This document shows, in pieces, positions 53,885 through 61,273 of a stretch of 64,000 bases of DNA. The translations under genes and the position numbers were made by a program. How positions within the stretch are numbered: the stretch's first letter is position 1; every line of letters begins with the position of its first letter. Below the pieces are notes generated by a model. The model was not told the origin of the DNA. It searched no databases and worked only from the letters and a program-made list of their open reading frames with translations. This DNA is from Parabacteroides distasonis (lineage in GTDB: Bacteria > Bacteroidota > Bacteroidia > Bacteroidales > Tannerellaceae), in the NCBI GenBank assembly GCA_021531775.1, contig JAFBIU010000006.1:62001-126000 (forward strand), in the 5' to 3' direction.

Positions 53885-54808
53885 TCATTTATTTGTTTCT
53901 ACCACAATCATCACCGGGAAATGATCCGAAGGCGTACGTGCCACATACCGTTTGATCTTCACCTCCTTGGGGAAGTTACCACTCTGTTCGGCTTCCGTCT
54001 TCTCCGGAGCCTCTGCCCGATAGGTATCAGTCAGAATACCATATTTCTTGACGTTGAAATTGGGTGTCAGGAAGAGGTGGTCGATACGACTCTCCGTCTT
54101 GGCGTCGGTCTTGAAATCGTTGAATGTTCCGTTCATGGCATACCGGAATTCGGCCACCTGATACGCATCGCGCATGATGCCGGAATTGTCCAACAAAGCA
54201 TACGACTCGTTGGTCTGATCCACATTGAAGTCTCCCGTCAAAACAGCCGGCATTCCCTCCGGGAACTGTTGGATCTTCTTCAAGATCAGTTTGGCACTCT
54301 CCGAGCGAGCCTGCACACCGACATGGTCCATGTGGAGATTATAAAATAGGAATGTAAAACCGGTGGCCTTATCCCGAAACTCACCCCAGCTACAAATGCG
54401 AGGCAACACCGCATCCCATCCCTTGTTGGGATGATCCTCTTCTGTCGAAAGCCAGAAATCGCCATGATCCAACAATTCGAACTTGTCGGTCCGGTAGAAA
54501 ATGGCCGAATGCTCACCGGCCTGTTTGCCATCATCACGGCCCACACCGATGTAATCATAGTTGGGCAATGCCTGTTTCATATCTTGCAACTGGTGATATT
54601 TCCCCTCTTGCGTACCAAACACATCAAATCCATAGAACTGGACTTGTTGTACAATGTAGGGATAACGTTGTCCCCAACCATTCCCGGCCAAAGAATCAGA
54701 CTGATTCGCATTCCGGATATTATAGGTTGCAAACACATAATTTTCAGCTTGCAGGCCATAGATACAACCGACCAAAAGGAGCAAGGTCCACACGATTCGC
54801 TTCATCAT
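53885..54808 (-). CDS. Secreted endonuclease/exonuclease/phosphatase family protein
   Basis: A 307-aa exported protein with a signal peptide of about 20 residues (MMKRIVWTLLLLVGCIYG). The DNase I-like/EEP fold is shown by FATYNIRNAN, GTQEGKYHQL (catalytic Glu), NLHMDHVGVQARSESAKLI, TGDFNVDQT, DHLFLTP and PSDHFPV. Members include nucleases, sphingomyelinases and inositol phosphatases, so the substrate is open. It starts a five-gene same-strand run with aroA, the 142-aa protein, the permease and PorW-like gene. ATG 54808 is used since a -7 element covers the codons upstream. Confidence 0.88.
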   Translation of the reverse strand: MMKRIVWTLLLLVGCIYGLQAENYVFATYNIRNANQSDSLAGNGWGQRYPYIVQQVQFYGFDVFGTQEGKYHQLQDMKQALPNYDYIGVGRDDGKQAGEHSAIFYRTDKFELLDHGDFWLSTEEDHPNKGWDAVLPRICSWGEFRDKATGFTFLFYNLHMDHVGVQARSESAKLILKKIQQFPEGMPAVLTGDFNVDQTNESYALLDNSGIMRDAYQVAEFRYAMNGTFNDFKTDAKTESRIDHLFLTPNFNVKKYGILTDTYRAEAPEKTEAEQSGNFPKEVKIKRYVARTPSDHFPVMIVVETNK

Positions 54809-54835
54809 ATTTCGCAGTTTTAAATTAGTCAGTCG

Positions 54836-54843
54836 CAAAAGTA
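54836..54843 (-). promoter_or_regulatory. -7 element of the endonuclease-aroA run
   Basis: TACTTTTG on the minus strand, 27 nt before ATG 54808. Confidence 0.6.
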
Positions 54844-54881
54844 GTGTTTATTGATGAGAAGCGCAACAGAAAACGAGACAA

Positions 54882-54914
54882 TAAAAAAACCCGGAAGGAC
54901 GAATCCTCCCGGGT
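54882..54914 (-). terminator. Rho-independent terminator of the SusC/SusD operon
   Basis: On the minus strand ACCCGGGAGGA and TCCTTCCGGGT pair over 11 bp with one G-U around a TTCG tetraloop, then seven T. Confidence 0.93.
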
Positions 54915-54942
54915 CTGGTTATGTTGAAAAAGCATGTATGAT

Positions 54943-56595
54943 TTAGAAGTTTCCACCTTCCTTGTCCCACCACAGACGGGTAGAGATCTTATCACCACCA
55001 CGAGCACTCAGAATTTCAACACCCGTCTGGTAACCTTCTGCATTGTTGTTCTTCTCGTCCAAGCAGAATGTCATACGACGAATACCGATTTCTGTCATCT
55101 TCGCTGCATCATCCGAGTTACGGTTCTCCACGATCGGGAACAACTTCGGATAACCTGTACGACGATATTCAGACCAAGCATTCAAACCTTCGGGGAAGCC
55201 GGCGATCCACTTCTGTGTAATGATCTGCTGCAACTGCTCCTCCTTGGATCCGTTCGCCATATACTTCACCGGTACATTGTTCATCGCCTTGATGTTCAGT
55301 GCAGGATCATGCGGATCGACATAATCAGCAGCACCTGTTGTACCAGCTACGTATGCATCGTAACCGTCGGATACACCGTAGGTAGCAAACGAGATACGGA
55401 TACCCTCTTCGTAGAAGTCCTTGGCTGTACCACCCATGGCCCAACCACGCAAAGCACCTTCTGCCTGCAAGAAAGAGGCTTCAGCACATGTCATGATCGG
55501 CAGCGGATAGTCTGTTGACATCGGATCTGCACCATTCGTGCTTACGTAAGGAATCGAATACATCTTGTATTCACCAGCACCCGGTACACTGAAACCGTTA
55601 CGGACACCGTGGATTTCACCTTCAGAACCAGTCGCATTACCGTTCAGGTCCTTGATGTCACCCTTGCCACCCCAGCCAACCGGCAACGCCATCTTGGCTA
55701 AACGCGGGTCGTTGTAACCCTTCAGGATGGATTCGAAAGAGGCACCGATACAGCAGTCGTTGTAGTCACGACAGATAACCATCAACGGGTTACGTGTATT
55801 CTCATCCTTCGCCTCTACGTTGCGATCCTTCAGCAAACCATATTTGTTGGCAACGGCAGCTTCTGCCTCCTGCTTAGCCAAGCTCGGATCAGCCTTTACG
55901 ACACGCATAGCCAGACGCAGACGCAAGGTGTTGGCAAACTGCAACCAACGGGTATGACTCTTGCCACAGATCTTGTCGAAGTCCAGACGAGTCTCCTGAT
56001 TGCCATTCTGGTCAATGAAGACCGTCAAACTATCCGTAGCCTCCTTCAGATCCTGGAAGAATGACTTATAAACCGTCTCTTCTGAATCGTAAGCTACTGA
56101 CAGACCACCCTGCATAGCCTGTGTGTAAGGAATCGGTCCGTACGTATCAACTGCCTTCGACATACCAGCCACCTTCAAGATCTTCGCAATAGCGCGATAG
56201 TCTGATGAACTGTTGGTGTTCAGAATAGTTGTGGTCGGTTTCATCACATGCAGCAGGTAGTAGTTCAGGTTGCAGCTGTTCCAGCCATCCACCATATAAT
56301 ACAAGCTGTTGTTGTTGTTTCCGGCAAACGGAGTCGGAACTGCCAAATAACCAGAATAGAGGTCAGCATTCAGGTTCTGAATCAACTGATACTCCCAGTT
56401 ACCGTTGGACTGGTTATAATAGATGGAGAGCATTGCCTCATTCATGAAGTCGCCTATCGAAATCTGCGACGTTTGCAGACCGACCGGGTCTGTATTCAGC
56501 CGTTCAAAATCATCAGAACAAGCACTTGTGCCCATCAGCACAGCCGCGCCCACCAGCCACGCGGACTTTTTCAGATTGTTATATATAGCTTTCAT
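54943..56595 (-). CDS. SusD/RagB family nutrient-binding outer-membrane lipoprotein
   Basis: A 550-aa lipoprotein (MGTSAC, Cys26, then SDDFERLNTDP). The body is helical with TPR-like turns and shows the SusD_RagB pattern: GMSKAVDTYGPIPYTQAM, ARWLQFANTLRLRLAMRV-like segment, ASFLQAEGALRGW and KWIAGFPEGLNAWSEYRRTGYP. It caps the SusC partner and captures a glycan, peptide or other nutrient. No glycosidase lies nearby, so the substrate is open. It starts 15 nt after the SusC stop and is followed by a strong terminator. Confidence 0.93.
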   Translation of the reverse strand: MKAIYNNLKKSAWLVGAAVLMGTSACSDDFERLNTDPVGLQTSQISIGDFMNEAMLSIYYNQSNGNWEYQLIQNLNADLYSGYLAVPTPFAGNNNNSLYYMVDGWNSCNLNYYLLHVMKPTTTILNTNSSSDYRAIAKILKVAGMSKAVDTYGPIPYTQAMQGGLSVAYDSEETVYKSFFQDLKEATDSLTVFIDQNGNQETRLDFDKICGKSHTRWLQFANTLRLRLAMRVVKADPSLAKQEAEAAVANKYGLLKDRNVEAKDENTRNPLMVICRDYNDCCIGASFESILKGYNDPRLAKMALPVGWGGKGDIKDLNGNATGSEGEIHGVRNGFSVPGAGEYKMYSIPYVSTNGADPMSTDYPLPIMTCAEASFLQAEGALRGWAMGGTAKDFYEEGIRISFATYGVSDGYDAYVAGTTGAADYVDPHDPALNIKAMNNVPVKYMANGSKEEQLQQIITQKWIAGFPEGLNAWSEYRRTGYPKLFPIVENRNSDDAAKMTEIGIRRMTFCLDEKNNNAEGYQTGVEILSARGGDKISTRLWWDKEGGNF

Positions 56596-56610
56596 ACAAT
56601 AAATACGTTT

Positions 56611-59600
56611 TTAGAATGTTGCCTTTAAGTTGAAACCGAAGCTGCGAGTTGCCGGCAATGCGAAGTAGTTAGAACCTGCATAACCGTTTGAAGTTGACAT
56701 AGAGACATCCGGATCAGACGGGCTATCCTTGTACAGGAAGAACAAGTTACGACCTACCAAGTTCAAGCTCAAGTTCTTGGCCGGGCCAAACAGGTCACGG
56801 AATGTGTAACCCAAAGAGACCTCACGCAGACGGAAGTTGGTAGCTGAATAGACATACAGGTCACCACCCTGGCCCTTCTGGCCAACTGTCTGATACCACT
56901 TCTGAGCATCTACCTTCGTACCGTTACCCAGGTCATAACCACCGTTGTCGCGCGCATCAGCAGAATCATCAGATACACCATAGTTATCCAACATACCCTG
57001 TGTTGCGTCGATGAAGTTACCACCGGCACGACCATCAATCAAGAAGTAGAGCTGGAAGTCCTTGTATGTAATCGTGTTGCTCCAACCGAAGCCCCAGTTC
57101 GGGTTCACATTACCTACCAATACCTGTTCGTCTGTATAGAGCGGAGTACCGTTCTCATCCACTTGGATCACACCATTGGCATCACGCAGGATGTTCTTGA
57201 TGTAGATGTCACCGTAAGAACCACCCTCTACGAGACGCATGTTGTAACCGGCCATACTACCGATCTGTACATATTGCAGACGGTCAGCTTCCGAGATACC
57301 CTCACGGTCATCCAACTTCTTGATCTTATTGTCGTTGTAAGACATGTTGAAAGAGGTCTTCCAACGCCAGTCATCGTTGATCTGCTGGTTCCAGCTGAAA
57401 GTTGCTTCCACACCTTGGTTCTGGATATCACCAGCGTTGAAGTAATAGCTGCTGTAACCGGTTGCAGACGGAACTGACATGCTGAAGTACTGGTTCTTGT
57501 TGTTCGACTTGTAATAGGTGAAGTCCATATCGAAGCGGTTGTCAAACAGCGTTGCATCGAAACCGAACTCCATAGAGTGCAACTTCTCCGGCTTCATGTC
57601 GGTAAACGGCATGGTTGTGTTGAACGATACAGAACCGTTCGAGAAGGAGTTGATCGGGTTGGTGATGTAATACGGCATGTCGTTACCTACGATAGAGTAA
57701 GTAGCACGAACCTTCAACAGGTTGAATACCTCCGGCAGCTGTGTCATTTCGCTGATCACACCTGTCAAACCGAATGACGGATAGAAATAGGAACCGTTCG
57801 GTGTGAATGCCAACGTAGAAGACCAGTCGTTACGGCCAGTAACATCGACATACAACATATCCTTGAAACCGATCTGTGCGGTAGCGAAGATAGAGTTCAA
57901 ACGTTTGCGGTTGATTGAGTTAGAAGAACCGTTACGGGAACCGTTGGCTACAACGAAGTAGTTCGGGATATAGCGGTCACCACCACCTGCGATCTTCCAA
58001 TATTCATTGCGATAGTCTGTGAAGCTGGTACCAACAGAGGCATTAACAGACCACTTGCCAAACTCCTTGTTGAAGGTTGCCATCAAGTCACCATAGAACT
58101 GACGACCGTTGTTCTGTTCTTCCATGTATTCACCCCAAACGTTGTGGATGGTCGTAGAAGTAGAAGCATAGATCGTACGCTCGTATTCATCAGCTACACG
58201 GTCATAGTTCAAACGACCCTGGATGTTCAAGTAGTCAGTGATGTCGTAGCGGATGCTACCAGATGCCATCACACGATTTCTGCGTTCGTTGTGAGGGTTG
58301 CGATACAATACCCAGTAGGGGTTAGCACTGAAGTCCTGATTGACCTCACGGTACCACTGTTGTACCGGATAACCCTTCACGTCATCATAGATTTCATACG
58401 TGTCCTTGTATTGGCTGAAGTTACCGTTAGCCGGGAATGTGTACAAACCGGTCAAGGCATTACGATACTGACCCGGTTCATGACGGTTCGTACCCTTCTG
58501 AACGATGTAGTTCAAAGATGCATTGACTGTCACCTTATCGTTGAACAACTTGAACGTCTCTTTCGCCATCATGTTATGACGCTGGAAATCGTTCGTCGGC
58601 AGAATACCGTTGGCTGTTGTGTTAGCGTAAGAGATGTAAGACTGTACCTTTTCTGTACCACCACTGATGGCTACTGAATTAATAAAGGTAGAACCTGTAC
58701 GGAAGAAATCGCTTACACGGTTGGCACCGGCTGCATTGCCAGAGATCTTGTCGCCCCAACTGTAGGCATCCAATGAACCGTCACCTGCTACAGCAGCACC
58801 ATAACGGCTCTGCAGTTTCGGAGCATCCATTTGGTTTTCAATTGTGATGTTGCTGGAGAAATCGACACGAACAGAACCCATCGAGCCCTTCTTGGTGGTG
58901 ATCAATACCACACCGTTGGCAGCCATACTACCATACAAAGCGGCAGCAGAAGCACCCTTCAAGACATTGATGCTGGCGATATCGTCCGGGTTCAAGTTAG
59001 ACAAAGCGTCACCACCGTCACGTCCACCATATTCACCTTCCATCTGTGTAGAAGTGCTGTTAGACATCGGCATACCGTCAATAACGATCAACGGCTGGTT
59101 GTTACCCTGTGCAGACTTGTTACCACGGATCAACAATTTAGAAGAACCACCGGCACCACTGGAATTCGGTGTAATTGTCAAACCGGCTGTTTTACCTTGC
59201 AAACTGTTGATCAAGTTAGTCTCTTTGGCACGGGTCAACTCGTCACCACCGACCTTTTGTGTTGCATAGGTCAAACTCTTGGCCTTACGTTCGATACCCA
59301 TAGCGGTTACCACTACTTCGTTGATGGCCAAGGCATCACCGCCCAACTCTACATTAATTTCAGTACGATCACCCACCTTTTCCTCAATCGTGCTCATACC
59401 GATAAAAGAGAACTGCAGAATGTCCTCTGCATTTGCTTCGATAGTGTAGTTACCATCAAAGTCCGTCACTGTACCATTGGTTGTACCCTTTACAACCACA
59501 TTAGCGCCTGCCAAAGGAGAATTTAAATCCTTATCCATCACGACGCCCTTCACTGTTTTCTGTGCCCATAGCGCACTTGTGATACTTCCTATCAGGAAAA

Positions 59601-59628
59601 TCACAAACATCATTAAGCTCTTTCTCAT
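56611..59628 (-). CDS. SusC/RagA family TonB-linked outer-membrane protein
   Basis: A 1005-aa outer-membrane transporter. A signal peptide of about 22 residues (MFVIFLIGSITSALWAQ) leads to a carboxypeptidase-regulatory-like domain (VKGVVMDKDLNSPLAGANVV to about 112), the linker/TonB-box region (ALAINEVVVTAMGIERKAKS), a plug (LINSLQGKTAGL, GNNQPLIVIDGMPM, ASINVLKGASAAALYGSMAA) and a barrel ending with the aromatic GFNLKATF. It imports with the SusD partner 15 nt downstream. A long leader of about 140 nt contains a hairpin. No regulator gene is adjacent. Confidence 0.95.
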   Translation of the reverse strand: MRKSLMMFVIFLIGSITSALWAQKTVKGVVMDKDLNSPLAGANVVVKGTTNGTVTDFDGNYTIEANAEDILQFSFIGMSTIEEKVGDRTEINVELGGDALAINEVVVTAMGIERKAKSLTYATQKVGGDELTRAKETNLINSLQGKTAGLTITPNSSGAGGSSKLLIRGNKSAQGNNQPLIVIDGMPMSNSTSTQMEGEYGGRDGGDALSNLNPDDIASINVLKGASAAALYGSMAANGVVLITTKKGSMGSVRVDFSSNITIENQMDAPKLQSRYGAAVAGDGSLDAYSWGDKISGNAAGANRVSDFFRTGSTFINSVAISGGTEKVQSYISYANTTANGILPTNDFQRHNMMAKETFKLFNDKVTVNASLNYIVQKGTNRHEPGQYRNALTGLYTFPANGNFSQYKDTYEIYDDVKGYPVQQWYREVNQDFSANPYWVLYRNPHNERRNRVMASGSIRYDITDYLNIQGRLNYDRVADEYERTIYASTSTTIHNVWGEYMEEQNNGRQFYGDLMATFNKEFGKWSVNASVGTSFTDYRNEYWKIAGGGDRYIPNYFVVANGSRNGSSNSINRKRLNSIFATAQIGFKDMLYVDVTGRNDWSSTLAFTPNGSYFYPSFGLTGVISEMTQLPEVFNLLKVRATYSIVGNDMPYYITNPINSFSNGSVSFNTTMPFTDMKPEKLHSMEFGFDATLFDNRFDMDFTYYKSNNKNQYFSMSVPSATGYSSYYFNAGDIQNQGVEATFSWNQQINDDWRWKTSFNMSYNDNKIKKLDDREGISEADRLQYVQIGSMAGYNMRLVEGGSYGDIYIKNILRDANGVIQVDENGTPLYTDEQVLVGNVNPNWGFGWSNTITYKDFQLYFLIDGRAGGNFIDATQGMLDNYGVSDDSADARDNGGYDLGNGTKVDAQKWYQTVGQKGQGGDLYVYSATNFRLREVSLGYTFRDLFGPAKNLSLNLVGRNLFFLYKDSPSDPDVSMSTSNGYAGSNYFALPATRSFGFNLKATF

Positions 59629-59697
59629 AAAGCTAAATCATTTTGGATAGTTTGTTAATCATTTCAATTTTGCATACCATAACGTTAATTTCAATAT

Positions 59698-59729
59698 TTA
59701 ACATTAGCCGTACAAATGGTTAATGTTAA
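59698..59729 (-). promoter_or_regulatory. Hairpin in the SusC leader
   Basis: TTAACATTA and TAATGTTAA pair perfectly over 9 bp and the inner CC/GG adds two more around an 8-nt loop. It lies about 40 nt after the predicted transcription start and 70 nt before the SusC ATG, a possible site of leader-based control. Confidence 0.45.
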
Positions 59730-59774
59730 CAATTGGACAACTATAAGCCGTTAGATTCTTGCAATAATTGGGCG

Positions 59775-59782
59775 CAAAGTTA
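59775..59782 (-). promoter_or_regulatory. -7 element of the SusC/SusD operon
   Basis: TAACTTTG on the minus strand, 146 nt before the SusC ATG. The rest of the 319-nt gap to dgt (59629-59947) holds only the leader hairpin and the dgt promoter. Confidence 0.5.
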
Positions 59783-59903
59783 CAATTTTGTGTCATACTT
59801 CCGTATGTTTTGTTCACAAAACTAATTATTTCAAAAATTTTAACGCCTGTATTAAATCACGTAGAATATGACATTTGTGTATAGGAATGTATAAAACTAG
59901 TAC

Positions 59904-59911
59904 TATATTTG
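59904..59911 (+). promoter_or_regulatory. -7 element of dgt
   Basis: TATATTTG, 36 nt before ATG 59948. Confidence 0.5.
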
Positions 59912-59947
59912 TCTGTGTATTACAAAACTGTTACAAAAAAAGTGATT

Positions 59948-61273
59948 ATGGATTGGATTCAGTTACTTTCAGGCATGCGTTTCGGGATGGAGTCCTATCA
60001 AGAGCGCAAACACGAGCGGACCGATTTTCAGCGCGATTATGACCGTCTGATCTTCTCCGCTCCTTTCCGTCGCCTACAAAATAAAACACAGGTATTCCCG
60101 CTTCCGGGCAGTATCTTTGTGCACAATCGTCTTACGCATAGTTTAGAGGTTTCCTGCGTGGGACGCTCATTGGGCAACAACGTAGCCAAAGTATTGATGC
60201 AAAAATACCCCGAAGGCAGTGTCAACTTTCCAGAAATGGGAGCCATTGTATCGGCAGCCTGTCTGGCACATGATATGGGTAATCCACCTTTCGGCCATGC
60301 AGGCGAACAGGCCATCGGGGCCTATTTCTCAGAGGGGAACGGCAAGAAACTGGAAGAGCAGGTGCGTTCGGAGGGAGGACGTTGGGACGATTTCGTCCAT
60401 TTTGAGGGAAATGCCAATGCCATGCGGCTGCTGACACATCAGTTCGTTGGCCGGCGTCCCGGCGGATTCGTCATGACCTACAGTACACTGGCCTCCATCG
60501 TCAAGTATCCATACGCCTCCACCCAGGTTGGTTCCAAAGGTAAATTCGGCTTCTTCCAATCAGAAGAGGAGAGCTATCTCCGAATCGCCCGAGCCTTAGG
60601 CATCGGTCCCGATCCGGACGATGCCCACCGCTTCATGCGTTATCCGCTGGTCTATTTGGTCGAGGCAGCCGACGACATTTGCTATCAGATCATGGATATT
60701 GAAGATGCCTGCAAGCTACACATCCTGACCACTGAAGAGGCTTTCGAGCTGATGTTGGGCTTTTTCGACGGGAAGCGGCTCCAACGGATCCAGGAGGTGA
60801 TGCACTTGGTTACCGACACCAACGAGCAGATCGCCTATTTGCGCTCCTGCATCATCGGCCGGTTGGTGGATGAATGTGTACAGGTCTTTCTCGACCACGA
60901 AACTGAATTACTTGCAGGTACCTTCCGGGGCCCGTTGATCAGCCACATCGGTGAACAGGCCAAACAGGCGTATGAACGCTGTTCACAGACGGCCAACCGG
61001 AAAATCTATACCTCCAAAGAGGTACTCGACATCGAATTGGCCGGTTACCGCATCTTCAGCCATCTGATCGACTGCCTCACCGAAGCTGTCATGAACCCCA
61101 GCCATGCCTACAGCCGCATCTTGCTGAAACGGATTCCAGAACAGTATGATACACATGCTCCCACAACCTACGGAAAAATCCAATGTGTCTTGGACTACAT
61201 CTCCGGCATGACCGACGTGTATGCACTGGATCTCTACCGGAAGATTACCGGCATGAGCCTACCGGCCGTGTGA
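59948..61273 (+). CDS. dgt: Deoxyguanosinetriphosphate triphosphohydrolase-like protein
   Basis: A 441-aa HD-domain enzyme that cleaves dNTPs to deoxynucleoside and triphosphate. RDYDRLIFSAPFRRLQNKTQ at the N-terminus, RLTHSLEVS (first His), AACLAHDMGNPPFGHAGE (HD pair) and the later EAADDICYQIMDIEDA (Asp ligand) form the metal site. ATG 59948 is chosen over an upstream TTG that overlaps the promoter. Its 3' end overlaps the convergent macroglobulin gene by 15 nt. Confidence 0.93.
   Translation: MDWIQLLSGMRFGMESYQERKHERTDFQRDYDRLIFSAPFRRLQNKTQVFPLPGSIFVHNRLTHSLEVSCVGRSLGNNVAKVLMQKYPEGSVNFPEMGAIVSAACLAHDMGNPPFGHAGEQAIGAYFSEGNGKKLEEQVRSEGGRWDDFVHFEGNANAMRLLTHQFVGRRPGGFVMTYSTLASIVKYPYASTQVGSKGKFGFFQSEEESYLRIARALGIGPDPDDAHRFMRYPLVYLVEAADDICYQIMDIEDACKLHILTTEEAFELMLGFFDGKRLQRIQEVMHLVTDTNEQIAYLRSCIIGRLVDECVQVFLDHETELLAGTFRGPLISHIGEQAKQAYERCSQTANRKIYTSKEVLDIELAGYRIFSHLIDCLTEAVMNPSHAYSRILLKRIPEQYDTHAPTTYGKIQCVLDYISGMTDVYALDLYRKITGMSLPAV

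Noticed and set aside
59629-59947. Anti-sigma or sigma gene before SusC
   Set aside because: No open frame with such motifs exists in this gap; only a promoter, hairpin and the dgt promoter.
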